Below are positions 35,741 to 44,557 of a DNA stretch of 64,000 nt, in pieces. How positions within the stretch are numbered: position 1 is the stretch's first letter; each line of letters begins with the position of its first letter. Both the position numbers and the translations under genes were made by a program. This DNA comes from Paenimyroides ummariense (GTDB lineage Bacteria > Bacteroidota > Bacteroidia > Flavobacteriales > Flavobacteriaceae). Below the pieces are notes generated by a model. That model ran no database searches. It was not told the DNA's origin and saw only the letters and a program-made list of their open reading frames with translations. Where the stretch lies: NCBI RefSeq assembly GCF_900115115.1, contig NZ_FOVI01000004.1:62001-126000 (forward strand), read 5' to 3'.

Positions 35741-36898
35741 ATGTACACAGTAGAAGTTAAAAATAACAAAACGCGCAAGCAATTTTTAGATTTTCCCGTA
35801 AAATTATATCAGAACGATAAAAATTGGATCCAACCTTTAAATCAAGACATTGAGAAAGTTTTTGATCTTGAAAAAAACAAGCTTTTTAAACGTGGCGGTA
35901 AAGCAATTCGTTGGATATTGTTTAACGGAAACGATGAAGTAATTGGTAGAATTGCAGCTTTTGTAAATCCTAAATACGAAGGAAAAGCGGCTGTTGGCGG
36001 CATTGGTTTTTTTGAATGTATCAACGATCAAACTGCTGCAAATTATTTGTTCGATCAGGCAAAGGAATGGTTGAAACAGTATAAAATGGAAACCATGGAC
36101 GGACCGATAAATTTCGGTGAACGTGATCAATGGTGGGGTTTGCTGATTGAAGGTTTCTACGAACCGTTGTACAATATGAATTACAATTTTCCTTATTATA
36201 TTGATTTATTCGAAAATTATGGTTTCAAAACCTATTTTAATCAGGAATGTTTTTCATTGCCAATAACGCAGCAATTACAACCTAAATTACACGAACGTCA
36301 CGAAAATATTGCTAAAGATTCCAATTTTAAAGCTGAATATTTAAAGCTGAATAATTTAGACAAATATGTTACCGATTTTGTTACGATCTACAATAAAGCG
36401 TGGGCAAGTCATGGAGGCGGAAAAGATATTTCGTTATCACAAGGAAAGCTGATTTTTAAAACAATGAAACCGGTTATCGATCCTAAAATTGTGTGGTTTG
36501 TATATTATAAAAATGAACCAGTTGCTTTTTGGTTGAATTTACCCGATTTAAATCAGTATTTTAAGCATTTGAATGGAAAGTTCGGACTTTTACATAAACT
36601 TAAATTTCTTTGGTACAAAACTTTTAGAAAGAGTAAACGTGTTGTAGGTGTTGCATTTGGCGTTGTACCCGAATGGCAGGGAAAAGGTGTTGATAATTTT
36701 ATGATTATCGAAGGTCAAAAAGTGATGAAAGACGAGTTACCTTATACAGATTACGAAATGCAGTGGATTGGCGATTTTAACCCAAAAATGATAAATGTAG
36801 CCAAAGGTTTAGGTGCCGATTTAAGTAGAAAATTAAGAACATATCGTTATCATTTTGATACAACAAAACCAGTAGAATTGCATAAAGTTATAAAATAA
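35741..36898 (+). CDS. GNAT-like acyltransferase family protein
   Basis: A 385-residue protein of a family widespread in Bacteroidota and usually named GNAT N-acetyltransferase or hypothetical. Visible traits: FPVKLYQNDKNWIQPL near residue 18, VIGRIAAFVNPKY near residue 67 (a GNAT-like strand pair), and GVVPEWQGKGVDNFMI near residue 303, where R/Q-x-x-G-x-G/A of the acetyl-CoA loop may be recognised as QGKGV. Substrate unknown. A perfect -7 box, TACATTTG at 35715-35722, lies 19 bases before the start. A strong terminator follows. Confidence 0.75.
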   Translation: MYTVEVKNNKTRKQFLDFPVKLYQNDKNWIQPLNQDIEKVFDLEKNKLFKRGGKAIRWILFNGNDEVIGRIAAFVNPKYEGKAAVGGIGFFECINDQTAANYLFDQAKEWLKQYKMETMDGPINFGERDQWWGLLIEGFYEPLYNMNYNFPYYIDLFENYGFKTYFNQECFSLPITQQLQPKLHERHENIAKDSNFKAEYLKLNNLDKYVTDFVTIYNKAWASHGGGKDISLSQGKLIFKTMKPVIDPKIVWFVYYKNEPVAFWLNLPDLNQYFKHLNGKFGLLHKLKFLWYKTFRKSKRVVGVAFGVVPEWQGKGVDNFMIIEGQKVMKDELPYTDYEMQWIGDFNPKMINVAKGLGADLSRKLRTYRYHFDTTKPVELHKVIK

Positions 36899-36899
36899 A

Positions 36900-36932
36900 A
36901 ACAGGCTGACATTCGTCAGCCTGTTCTCTTTT
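36900..36932 (+). terminator. Rho-independent terminator
   Basis: A perfect 11-base stem (AACAGGCTGAC at 36900-36910, GTCAGCCTGTT at 36915-36925) with a 4-base loop and a CTCTTTT tail, directly after the GNAT-like gene. Confidence 0.87.
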
Positions 36933-37006
36933 AAAAAATACCGCTTAACCTCAATAAATTAGCATGTGTTTTTATTTAATTTATATTTGATGTTTATTTT
37001 ATTACC

Positions 37007-38053
37007 ATGTTTAAAAAGCATCAGCAAACAGCAATAGTTTTAGTAGTTTCCATTTTATTTTTTGGAATACCGTTTATAACATCGCCCGATTTACAAAATA
37101 ATCCTTCGTTTTTTAATTCGCTTATTTTCTACAAACGTTGTATAGAAACCTTAATTATTGTCGTTTATTTTTATCTGAACTATTTCCTGTTTGTACCTTA
37201 CTTCTATCACAAAAAAAAGTATTTAATATTTATAGCGGTATCAGTGGTTTTCTTGCTAATTGCAGTTAAACTTCCCGATTTAATCATTACAAACGAACAA
37301 ATTCATTGCGCATTGATCGCTCAAAATCCTGATTATAAAGGAAGAGGTCCACGACCAGAAATGCCTTTTTTTATGGAATTTTTAATCGATAAAAATGCGT
37401 ATCAATTTTATCTGGCGTTATCAATCGGGATTTTGTTAAAGACCAATCAATACATAAATGGTATGCAGCAGGATATGTTGAAGAGCGAAGTATCGTATCT
37501 GAAAGCACAGATTAATCCTCACTTTTTATTCAATACATTAAACTCTTTGTACGCTTTATCTTTAGTAAAATCAGATGATGCACCGAATGCTATTTTAAAA
37601 TTATCGTCGATTATGAGGTATGTTGTAACCGAAAGTTCAAAAGAGAAAGTATCTTTAAAGAGTGAATTAGATTATATTTCTGATTATATCGATTTGCAAA
37701 AACTCCGTTTGACAAAAAATACACAAATCGATTATCAAATTTCCGGATCTGTAGAAAATCAAACCATTGCACCCTTACTTTTTATTCCGATTATTGAAAA
37801 TTGCTTTAAATATGGAGTTAATCAAACAGAAAATGTAGTTATTAAAATTCATATCTCGGTTGATAATAACGAAATTTTGTTGGAAACTTTCAATAAAAAA
37901 GTAGCAAAAAATATCAGCGAATTAGAAAAAACCGAAACAGGAATTATTAATACTCAAAAACGTTTAGATATTCTGTATCTTAACAAATACAAATTGAACA
38001 TTGAAAATACCGATACGGATTACAAAGTGCAACTAAAAATAAATTTAAAATGA
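37007..38053 (+). CDS. LytS-type sensor histidine kinase
   Basis: A 348-residue kinase with four N-terminal transmembrane segments (roughly residues 8-26, 45-66, 75-93 and 128-146) and almost no extracytoplasmic domain. The phosphoacceptor box is LKAQINPHFLFNTLNSL (about residues 165-181), the His_kinase (LytS/YehU) type, and the ATP-binding part has PLLFIPIIENCFKYG near residue 257. It is the sensor of the LytTR regulator that overlaps its 3' end by 4 bases. A TATATTTG -7 box lies at 36982-36989. The signal is unknown. Confidence 0.93.
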   Translation: MFKKHQQTAIVLVVSILFFGIPFITSPDLQNNPSFFNSLIFYKRCIETLIIVVYFYLNYFLFVPYFYHKKKYLIFIAVSVVFLLIAVKLPDLIITNEQIHCALIAQNPDYKGRGPRPEMPFFMEFLIDKNAYQFYLALSIGILLKTNQYINGMQQDMLKSEVSYLKAQINPHFLFNTLNSLYALSLVKSDDAPNAILKLSSIMRYVVTESSKEKVSLKSELDYISDYIDLQKLRLTKNTQIDYQISGSVENQTIAPLLFIPIIENCFKYGVNQTENVVIKIHISVDNNEILLETFNKKVAKNISELEKTETGIINTQKRLDILYLNKYKLNIENTDTDYKVQLKINLK

Positions 38054-38745
38054 TAAAAGCAATTGCAATTGACGATGAACCGCTGGCTTTAACAATTTTA
38101 GAGCATTTGTGCAGTAAGAGTACGGATGTTGTTTTAGAAAAAACATTTACATCGCAACAAGAAGCATTGAATTATCTGGAGAAATTTCCGGTTGATTTGA
38201 TTTTTTTGGATATTCAGATGCCCGAAAACGACGGAGTTTCATTTTATAAATCGATCCAAAACAAACCACTGGTGATTTTTACGACCGCTTTTGATAGTTA
38301 TGCAGTGGAAGGTTTTAACGTGAATGCCGTTGATTATCTGCTGAAACCTATTGCGTACGAACGATTTGAAACTGCGGTTGAAAAAGTAAAAAGATTAAAA
38401 CAGTTGCCTGTTTCTGGTGTAGAAGATCCTTTTATATTGATACGTGCCGATTATAAATTGAACAAAATCTACCTAAAAAATATTCTATTTATTGAAGGTT
38501 TAGATGATTATATTCAGATTCATATCGAAGGTAAAAGTAAAATTGTTGCTCGCATGTCTATGAAAAATATTTTGGAACAATTACCGCTATCAGATTTTAT
38601 TAGAATTCACAGATCTTTTATTATTCCTGTGCAAAGAATTACATCGGTTCAAAGTAAATTTATCTTTATCAATGATCAGGAATTTCCGGTTGGCGATACC
38701 TATAAAGCTACTGTTTTACAGCTTTTAACCGACAAAAAAATATAA
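38050..38745 (+). CDS. LytTR-family response regulator
   Basis: A 231-residue regulator: receiver domain (residues 1-120) with acidic pocket DDEP at 8-11, phosphoacceptor Asp in LIFLDIQMPENDG near residue 55 and Lys in YLLKPI near residue 102; then a LytTR DNA-binding domain (about 130-228) with IFIEGLDDYIQIH and RIHRSFIIP. It overlaps the kinase gene by 4 bases, so the two are one system. Target genes cannot be told from here. Confidence 0.95.
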   Translation: MIKAIAIDDEPLALTILEHLCSKSTDVVLEKTFTSQQEALNYLEKFPVDLIFLDIQMPENDGVSFYKSIQNKPLVIFTTAFDSYAVEGFNVNAVDYLLKPIAYERFETAVEKVKRLKQLPVSGVEDPFILIRADYKLNKIYLKNILFIEGLDDYIQIHIEGKSKIVARMSMKNILEQLPLSDFIRIHRSFIIPVQRITSVQSKFIFINDQEFPVGDTYKATVLQLLTDKKI

Positions 38746-38780
38746 TTTGCCGACAAACTAAAAAAAATATTTAAATACAC

Positions 38781-38810
38781 TTGCAGAATAAAAAAAACGT
38801 TGTACATTTG
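38781..38810 (+). promoter_or_regulatory. Strong consensus promoter with no downstream ORF
   Basis: TTG at 38781-38783, a 19-base spacer and TACATTTG at 38803-38810: both boxes match the Bacteroidota consensus. The next structure downstream is a terminator about 85 bases on, not a gene. Confidence 0.62.
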
Positions 38811-38814
38811 TACT

Positions 38815-38926
38815 ATAACTCATCTACTACAGGACAAGTAATTAGAATGTTTTAGAATTTTTGAGTTTTTCATAAGTGTTTTTTTTGGTTATTAAAGTGG
38901 GTTTATTTCGGTAAACCCACTTTTCT
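38815..38926 (+). ncRNA. Candidate small RNA of about 110 bases
   Basis: A consensus promoter and a perfect intrinsic terminator bracket about 110 bases between the response regulator and the convergent trmH-type gene. The interval has no usable ORF (its only ATG is followed by one codon and a stop). Start and end are inferred from the two signals. I recognise no known RNA family. An alternative is that the terminator serves only the neighbouring genes and the promoter match is fortuitous. Confidence 0.42.
38894..38926. terminator. Rho-independent terminator, both directions
   Basis: A perfect 12-base stem (AAAGTGGGTTTA at 38894-38905, TAAACCCACTTT at 38912-38923) with TTTTCTT on the plus side. 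Its right arm nearly touches the stop codon of the convergent methyltransferase gene. Confidence 0.87.
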
Positions 38927-39606
38927 TATTTAGTGGTTTCTGCTAAAAACCGTTCGGTAATAAAATCGATATCTTTGATTGATTTACGCATCCAATCTAT
39001 TTTTTTAGATAGAAATTCTTCTTCTGAAAGTTTCCAGTTTAATGTTGAATTTCGTAATTTATTGGTAATGTTGTTAATTACAATGGCAGCCGAAACCGAA
39101 ATATTCAAGCTTTCTGTAAAGCCATACATAGGGATTTTTATATAAGCATCTGCCTGATCCATAATTTCTTGAGATAATCCATTTTTTTCTGTCCCAAAGA
39201 ATATTGCAGACGGTTTGCTGATATCAAAATCATCTAAAACATGGGCATCGGCATGCGGAGTTGTTGCTACAATCTGGTAACCTTGATTCTTTAAGCTGTC
39301 CAAGCAATTCTGTGTAGATGAATGTCGGTGAATATCCACCCACTTTTCAGCACCCAACGCAATTTCTTTATCAATTGTTTTGCTGAATTTTTGTTCGATC
39401 ATGTGTAAATCCTGAATACCAAAAACCTCGCAACTTCTCATTACCGCACTTGTATTATGCAGCTGATACACATCTTCCACCGCAATACAAAAATGTTTGG
39501 TTCTGTTTTCTAAAACTTCATTAAACTTTAATTTTCTGTTTTCGGTAATAAAATCTTCCAAATATTTTCTGTAATCTTCACTTTTATATAATTCTGATAA
39601 ATTCAT
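38926..39606 (-). CDS. TrmH-family RNA 2'-O-methyltransferase
   Basis: A 226-residue SpoU/TrmH SPOUT methyltransferase. NTSAVMRSCEVFGIQDLHMIE (motif 1, about residues 51-71), AIFFGTEKNGLSQEIMDQAD (motif 2, about 135-154) and IPMYGFTESLNISVSAAIVI (motif 3, about 159-178) are all present. It probably methylates the ribose of G18 in tRNA, like TrmH, but rRNA is also possible. Divergent from the sirtuin gene. Confidence 0.92.
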   Translation of the reverse strand: MNLSELYKSEDYRKYLEDFITENRKLKFNEVLENRTKHFCIAVEDVYQLHNTSAVMRSCEVFGIQDLHMIEQKFSKTIDKEIALGAEKWVDIHRHSSTQNCLDSLKNQGYQIVATTPHADAHVLDDFDISKPSAIFFGTEKNGLSQEIMDQADAYIKIPMYGFTESLNISVSAAIVINNITNKLRNSTLNWKLSEEEFLSKKIDWMRKSIKDIDFITERFLAETTK

Positions 39607-39650
39607 GGCTTTTATTTAATTTAGTAGCAAAGATACTATTTGCAGATACA

Positions 39651-40340
39651 ATGAAAAATTTAGTTTTTTTAACAGGCGCTGGAATTTCGGCAGAAAGCGG
39701 CATAAAGACCTTTAGAGATGCTGATGGTTTATGGGAAGGACACGATATTATGGAAGTTGCAAGTTTTGATGGTTTTGAGAAAAACCCCGCATTAGTCTTA
39801 GATTTTTACAATCAAAGAAGAAAACAGTTGTTGGAAGTTCAACCTAATAAGGCTCATGAAATAATTGCCGATTTACAGCAACATTTCAACGTAACCATTA
39901 TCACTCAAAATGTTGACGATTTACATGAACGCGCCGGCAGTGAAAACATAATTCACTTACATGGCGAACTTTTAAAAGCACGAAGCGTTGTTAACGAAGA
40001 CTTGATTTACGATTGGAAAACCGATATTTTAGAAGGAACAACAAACGATAAAAACCACCAATTGCGTCCACACATTGTATGGTTTGGCGAAGCAGTTCCT
40101 GAAATTGAAAACGCTGTAAAGATCATTGAAAAAGCTGATATTATTGTTATTGTAGGAACATCTTTGCAAGTATATCCAGCAGCAGGTTTGATAGATTGCG
40201 CCGATAAAGCAAAACACTTTTTTTATGTTGATTTGAATCCTGCTGAAACCAGTTATTTTAGAAAGAAGATAAAAGTGATTCCTAAAAAAGCATCCGAAGG
40301 AATGATGGAATTGAAGGAGTTGTTAAAAGAATTATCTTGA
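39651..40340 (+). CDS. cobB: Sir2-family NAD-dependent deacylase (CobB/class III type)
   Basis: A 229-residue sirtuin. GAGISAESGIKTFRD (residues 9-23) and TQNVDDLHERAGS (85-97) bind NAD, and His104 in LHGE is the catalytic base. Tyr53 and Arg56 (FYNQR) form the pair that marks class III desuccinylase/demalonylase sirtuins. The protein has no cysteines where a zinc ribbon would be expected, so it would fold without zinc; that is seen directly, its effect is inference. A perfect palindrome follows the gene. Confidence 0.93.
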   Translation: MKNLVFLTGAGISAESGIKTFRDADGLWEGHDIMEVASFDGFEKNPALVLDFYNQRRKQLLEVQPNKAHEIIADLQQHFNVTIITQNVDDLHERAGSENIIHLHGELLKARSVVNEDLIYDWKTDILEGTTNDKNHQLRPHIVWFGEAVPEIENAVKIIEKADIIVIVGTSLQVYPAAGLIDCADKAKHFFYVDLNPAETSYFRKKIKVIPKKASEGMMELKELLKELS

Positions 40341-40364
40341 TAAAGATTATGAGTTATTATTACA

Positions 40365-40395
40365 GACCTCACAGGTATTTAAAACCTGTGAGGTC
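40365..40395. repeat. Perfect intergenic palindrome (GACCTCACAGGT)
   Basis: A 12-base perfect inverted repeat (40365-40376 and 40384-40395) with a 7-base ATTTAAA loop between cobB and the convergent GDPD gene. No T-run follows on either side, so it is not a standard terminator. From memory, CCTCACAGGT palindromes are scattered in Bacteroidota intergenic regions; no second copy is in this window. Confidence 0.6.
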
Positions 40396-40423
40396 GTGAT
40401 TTAGCAGCGTTTAGAATCTAATA

Positions 40424-41128
40424 CTACAAACCGCTTTGTAAAAAAAGTTGCGGATAATCGGTGGTAATGCAATCAATTTTTTGAGAGATAAATTCTTGTG
40501 CGATTTCTAAATTGTTAACCGTCCACGAATTTGTTTTTAGGTTTAAATCTTTAAATTCTTTAATGATGTTTTTATCAGCTAAAAGCAAATTGTAGTTATA
40601 ATCCATTCCGCTTAAACCACTTTTTAAAACTTCACTTGCAGTTTTATCTCCTTCCAAATAATGAACAAGAAAGTTGGGAAGTTTGTTTTTTAGATACACA
40701 GCCGAATCAAAATCGAACAAAATAAATTCTAAATTTTCGGGATTTGCGTTGGTTGGAAGTCCATTTACAATCACATCAATCAGTAGTTTGGTTCGATCAG
40801 TTCCACCAATTTTAGAAGTTTTAACTTCAAGAATTAATTTGGTATCTGTTTGATTCAATCCTTCAGAATAGAAATCATTTAATGCTGGAAGTTTCTCTCG
40901 GTTTGACAATTCTTTAATCAATAAATCATTATAGTTGGTAGTTTCGATATTCAGTCCAAAAAAATCAGCATCATGATTAACAACCACAATAAGATCTTTG
41001 GTTAAATGAACATCGAATTCTGTTCCGAAACACTTTAATTCGATTGCTTTTTTTAAAGAAGCTATTGAGTTTTGTGGCAGATTAAATTCTTTCCAAGCAC
41101 CGCGGTGTGCAATGATTTTATTTTTCAT
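40424..41128 (-). CDS. Glycerophosphodiester phosphodiesterase family protein
   Basis: A 234-residue GDPD-fold protein. IIAHRGAWKEFNLPQNSI (about residues 4-21) has the catalytic His-Arg and the Asn of PENT-like motif, and GTEFDVHLTKDLIVVVNHD (about 36-54) holds the acidic metal ligands (E, D) and the second catalytic His. No signal peptide, so cytoplasmic. It would split glycerophosphodiesters to glycerol 3-phosphate. It begins 12 bases after mnhG and may be the last gene of that operon. Confidence 0.9.
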   Translation of the reverse strand: MKNKIIAHRGAWKEFNLPQNSIASLKKAIELKCFGTEFDVHLTKDLIVVVNHDADFFGLNIETTNYNDLLIKELSNREKLPALNDFYSEGLNQTDTKLILEVKTSKIGGTDRTKLLIDVIVNGLPTNANPENLEFILFDFDSAVYLKNKLPNFLVHYLEGDKTASEVLKSGLSGMDYNYNLLLADKNIIKEFKDLNLKTNSWTVNNLEIAQEFISQKIDCITTDYPQLFLQSGL

Positions 41129-41140
41129 ATAACTGAAAAA

Positions 41141-41506
41141 TTAATTTTCTTTTTCTGTTTTCTGTTGACTGTTCGATTCTTTTTCCAAATCATCCTTCAG
41201 TTCGTCCATCAATGAATCTTTCCAAAGTTTTGTACCTGTCATGTAAGCAACTTTGCTTATCAAAAAACCAGCAACAGGAGAAGTAATCAACAGAAAAAAC
41301 ATGATTGCAATGGCTTTTGTTGTTACCGAAAAATCTGAAAAATATAAAACCGCTGCAACCAAAATACAGCCAATTCCTAAAGTTGCTGCTTTTATTGTTA
41401 CTGATAATCGCGAATAAAAATCAGGCATTTTAAATACACCAAACGAAGCTATTAAAATAAAAATGGCTCCTAAAGTGCTTAAAATCATTATTAAAATATT
41501 ATTCAT
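41141..41506 (-). CDS. mnhG: Mrp/Mnh Na+/H+ antiporter subunit G
   Basis: A 121-residue membrane protein with three transmembrane helices (about residues 5-24, 38-58 and 66-88). GVFKMPDFYSRLSV near residue 23 is the family's hallmark (R-L-P-D-x-x-x-R-L-H type). Charged, Glu/Lys-rich tail. It is part of the multisubunit antiporter and overlaps mnhF by 8 bases. Confidence 0.93.
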   Translation of the reverse strand: MNNILIMILSTLGAIFILIASFGVFKMPDFYSRLSVTIKAATLGIGCILVAAVLYFSDFSVTTKAIAIMFFLLITSPVAGFLISKVAYMTGTKLWKDSLMDELKDDLEKESNSQQKTEKEN

Positions 41507-41774
41507 CTCTTTTTCTTTTAAAAATATAGTAAGAAAATGCCACGGAACTTAAAAAGGCAATCAGCGCCATAATCATGGCTTCTTCTAAAAACATGGGATT
41601 ATTTACAACAATACTAAAAAGTGTTATAAATGCAACCCCGACTGTAATCATTAAATCAAGTGCTACTACCCTATCAACAACCTGCGGTCCCTTTATAAAT
41701 CGGAGAATTATAAAAAAAATCGCCAGACAAATAATGGGCATTACAACATACGCTATATAATCTTCAACCGTCAT
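41499..41774 (-). CDS. mnhF: Mrp/Mnh Na+/H+ antiporter subunit F
   Basis: A 91-residue protein with three transmembrane helices. RFIKGPQVVDRVVALDLMI (about residues 25-43) carries the conserved G-P-x-x-x-D-R-x-x-A-x-D motif of MnhF/MrpF. It lies one base after mnhE and overlaps mnhG. Confidence 0.94.
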   Translation of the reverse strand: MTVEDYIAYVVMPIICLAIFFIILRFIKGPQVVDRVVALDLMITVGVAFITLFSIVVNNPMFLEEAMIMALIAFLSSVAFSYYIFKRKRDE

Positions 41775-41775
41775 A

Positions 41776-42255
41776 TTATCGAAGTATTTCTAATAATTTT
41801 CTTTCAATTCTGTTACTCAACGTGCTTTTGAATTCTTCTTTATTTGTAAGATACATTACATGAATATACATAAATTTCTTGTCTTTAGACAAATCTATTA
41901 CAACCGTTCCCGGCGTAAGCGCAATCATATTTGCCAGCATGGTAATCTCAAAATCTGTTTTTGCATCCATTTCATATTTAACAATTCCGGGTTTCATGTT
42001 GTAATTTGGTGTAACAACATCTTTCATAACTTCAAAATTGGCTTTTAGCAAATCGTAAAAAAACAAAAATATAAAAGCAAAAATTTTAGGAACACGGTAA
42101 AAATACTCTGTGTTGGCTCTTATCGATCGGTTTACCATCCACAAAATAAAGAACCCCATGGTGTATCCAAAAAGAAAATTGGCATAATCTAACTGACCGG
42201 TAAGTGCCACCCAAACAAATGTAAGTAATATGTTTAATAAGAAATTTTGTAACAT
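41776..42255 (-). CDS. mnhE: Mrp/Mnh Na+/H+ antiporter subunit E
   Basis: A 159-residue protein with two or three N-terminal transmembrane helices and a cytoplasmic C-terminal domain. LANMIALTPGTVVIDLSKD (about residues 108-126) is the family signature. It sits between mnhD (2-base gap) and mnhF. Confidence 0.94.
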   Translation of the reverse strand: MLQNFLLNILLTFVWVALTGQLDYANFLFGYTMGFFILWMVNRSIRANTEYFYRVPKIFAFIFLFFYDLLKANFEVMKDVVTPNYNMKPGIVKYEMDAKTDFEITMLANMIALTPGTVVIDLSKDKKFMYIHVMYLTNKEEFKSTLSNRIERKLLEILR

Positions 42256-42257
42256 AA

Positions 42258-43769
42258 TTATTCTTTTGAACCTAATACGTTATTGATATAAATTTCGGGA
42301 CGTTTCATTTCGTAAGCTGCTTTTTCTGATAACTTTATGAAACTGTTGGCATTTAATCCAATTATTAAAGATACGGCAGCTAAGCCGACTATTGGTGCGA
42401 TTAATGCAATTTTTCCCGATAATGAAAATGGTGCAAAATGATCGATTTCTTCTGTGATGGGTTTTGGCGATATTTTCCAGAATGCTTCGGACCAAATGCG
42501 GACAATTACAAACAGAGTTACAAAACTTGCTACGATTAATCCCGCTAACAAAATATAATTTTCTTGTTTGAACGATTCCTGAAACAATAGAATTTTTGGC
42601 CAAAAACCTGATAAAGGCGGAATTCCAACCAATGAAAACAATACCAAAGCAACCACGAATGAAAACTTCGGATAATCTTTTAGCAAGCTTCCCAATCGAG
42701 TAATATCAACTGTTTCACGCATCTTCACGATAACGCCCGAAATCATAAATACATTACTTTTTACAATAACATCGTGAATAAGATAAAAAACAACTGCTAC
42801 AAAAGCTAATTCGGTATTTAAACCCAATCCTGCAATCAAATATCCGATATGACAAATGATTAAATACGATAAAATTCTGCGGATGCTTCTTTTGTTAATG
42901 GTTCCTAAAGCGCCTGTAATCAAAGTTAGAACTGCGATTATCGAAAATAATGTCAGGGTAAAATAATCGGGCTGAAAAATTACGGTAAACACGCGCAACA
43001 TGGCGTAAATTCCCATTTTTGTAAGCAATCCTCCAAATATCGCTGCAATTGCCGATGGCGGTGTATGATACGCCGATGGCAACCAAAAATACAATGGAAA
43101 TACTGCTGATTTAATTCCGAAACCGACAAAAAACAATAATGAAGTCACCGTAACCAAACCTTTGTTTTCAACTAAAGTAATTTTGTTGGCAATATCGGCA
43201 ATGTTTAATGTTCCGGTAATTCCGTACAAAACCGCGATTGCAGTTAAGAATATCACCGATGCCAGCATGTTCATTGTAACATATTTTATGGCACCTTCCA
43301 TCTGCATTTTTTTTCCACCAACCGTCAATAAAATAAAAGACGAGATAATCACCACTTCAAACCAAACATACATATTAAAGATATCGCCGGTAAGAAATGC
43401 ACCTAAAAGTCCCATAATTAAAAAGTGGAAAATAAAAAAGTAACCGTATTTAATTCTGCTTACATTTAAACTTGCGGTAGAGTAAATTCCGACAGCCAAT
43501 GAAACCAACGCCGTTAAAAGTACCATGATGGCACTTAAGGTATCAGATATAAACGTGATGCCAAACGGAGCCTGCCAACCGCCCAATTGTAAGGTTAAAT
43601 ATCCTTGAGATAACGTCATTTCAAACAAACGTAAACACAGCAGAAATGCAATACTGTTACCAACAATGCTTATTATTTTCTGGATCAGAACCTTCTGCCA
43701 GAAAAATAACAACACAATAGCGGTAATCATGTGCATTAATATAGGTGCCAATATAAAGTTTGTTGTCAT
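42258..43769 (-). CDS. mnhD: Mrp/Mnh Na+/H+ antiporter subunit D
   Basis: A 503-residue proton-translocating subunit related to NuoM/NuoN with about 14 transmembrane helices. MYVWFEVVIISSFILL (about residues 131-146) holds the key Glu of helix 5, FPLYFWLPSAYHTPPSAIAA (about 223-242) the loop typical of the family, and LIICHIGYLIAGLG near residue 300 the later channel helix. It forms the antiporter core with MnhA. It overlaps mnhC by 4 bases. Confidence 0.95.
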   Translation of the reverse strand: MTTNFILAPILMHMITAIVLLFFWQKVLIQKIISIVGNSIAFLLCLRLFEMTLSQGYLTLQLGGWQAPFGITFISDTLSAIMVLLTALVSLAVGIYSTASLNVSRIKYGYFFIFHFLIMGLLGAFLTGDIFNMYVWFEVVIISSFILLTVGGKKMQMEGAIKYVTMNMLASVIFLTAIAVLYGITGTLNIADIANKITLVENKGLVTVTSLLFFVGFGIKSAVFPLYFWLPSAYHTPPSAIAAIFGGLLTKMGIYAMLRVFTVIFQPDYFTLTLFSIIAVLTLITGALGTINKRSIRRILSYLIICHIGYLIAGLGLNTELAFVAVVFYLIHDVIVKSNVFMISGVIVKMRETVDITRLGSLLKDYPKFSFVVALVLFSLVGIPPLSGFWPKILLFQESFKQENYILLAGLIVASFVTLFVIVRIWSEAFWKISPKPITEEIDHFAPFSLSGKIALIAPIVGLAAVSLIIGLNANSFIKLSEKAAYEMKRPEIYINNVLGSKE

Positions 43770-44119
43770 ATATCTAAATCTTGAATATTTAAAGAATCCA
43801 AATCGTCTGATCCTGTTGTGGTGTACACTCTTTTTAACAATACAATGGCAAATGCCGTTAATGCAAAACTTATTACAATTGCCGTAAGTATTAACGCCTG
43901 AGGAATTGGATCGGCATAAACCTCTAAAAACTTACTGTTTTCTGGTCTTATAATCGGTGCTTTACCTTTGGTTAATCCCCCCATTAAAAAGATCAGAATA
44001 TTTGCACCGTTTCCAAGCAATAACAAGCCCAAAAGCAGTTTTACCATGCTTCGGCGAAACATCATATATATACCGGCAGAATAAAACGCGCCGACTAAAA
44101 TCACTAATAATAATTCCAT
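43766..44119 (-). CDS. mnhC: Mrp/Mnh Na+/H+ antiporter subunit C
   Basis: A 117-residue NuoK-like protein with three transmembrane helices (about residues 2-20, 28-47 and 71-95). GLLLLGNGANILIFLMGG (about 32-49) and DPIPQALILTAIVISFALTA (about 72-91) are diagnostic. It directly follows mnhB and overlaps mnhD. Confidence 0.95.
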   Translation of the reverse strand: MELLLVILVGAFYSAGIYMMFRRSMVKLLLGLLLLGNGANILIFLMGGLTKGKAPIIRPENSKFLEVYADPIPQALILTAIVISFALTAFAIVLLKRVYTTTGSDDLDSLNIQDLDI

Positions 44120-44557
44120 TTATGTATTTTCTGAAATTGTAAATAAAATTGTTAAAACTACACCAATCACTACCATATAAACGCCTACATCAAATATCAA
44201 AGCTGATCCAAATGCGCCAATTGCCACTACATTATCGGCAAACCAAACCCCACTCATGAACGGATAACCTAACAACGTAGGCAACATTCCGCTTAAAAAA
44301 CAAAGCATTAAGCCTGTTGGTATTACGAAAAACGGTTTTATGCTGAACATTTTTACAGTTTGTGTTGGACTGTAAGCAAACGAATGCAGTACAAATGCGA
44401 TAGATGCTACCAAACCGCCAACAAAACCGCCACCTGGAAGGTAATGTCCACGTATCAACAAAAAAATCGAGAACAAAATCAATAACGGTAATAGGTAATT
44501 TGTTGATGTTCTTAAGATTGTTTTGTCTAATCTTTCATTATTCCGATTTCTCTCCAT
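44120..44557 (-). CDS. mnhB: Mrp/Mnh Na+/H+ antiporter subunit B
   Basis: A 145-residue protein with four transmembrane helices. LIRGHYLPGGGFVGGLVA (about residues 39-56) is the family signature (G-H-x-x-P-G-G-G-F). The start overlaps mnhA by 20 bases. Confidence 0.95.
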   Translation of the reverse strand: MERNRNNERLDKTILRTSTNYLLPLLILFSIFLLIRGHYLPGGGFVGGLVASIAFVLHSFAYSPTQTVKMFSIKPFFVIPTGLMLCFLSGMLPTLLGYPFMSGVWFADNVVAIGAFGSALIFDVGVYMVVIGVVLTILFTISENT

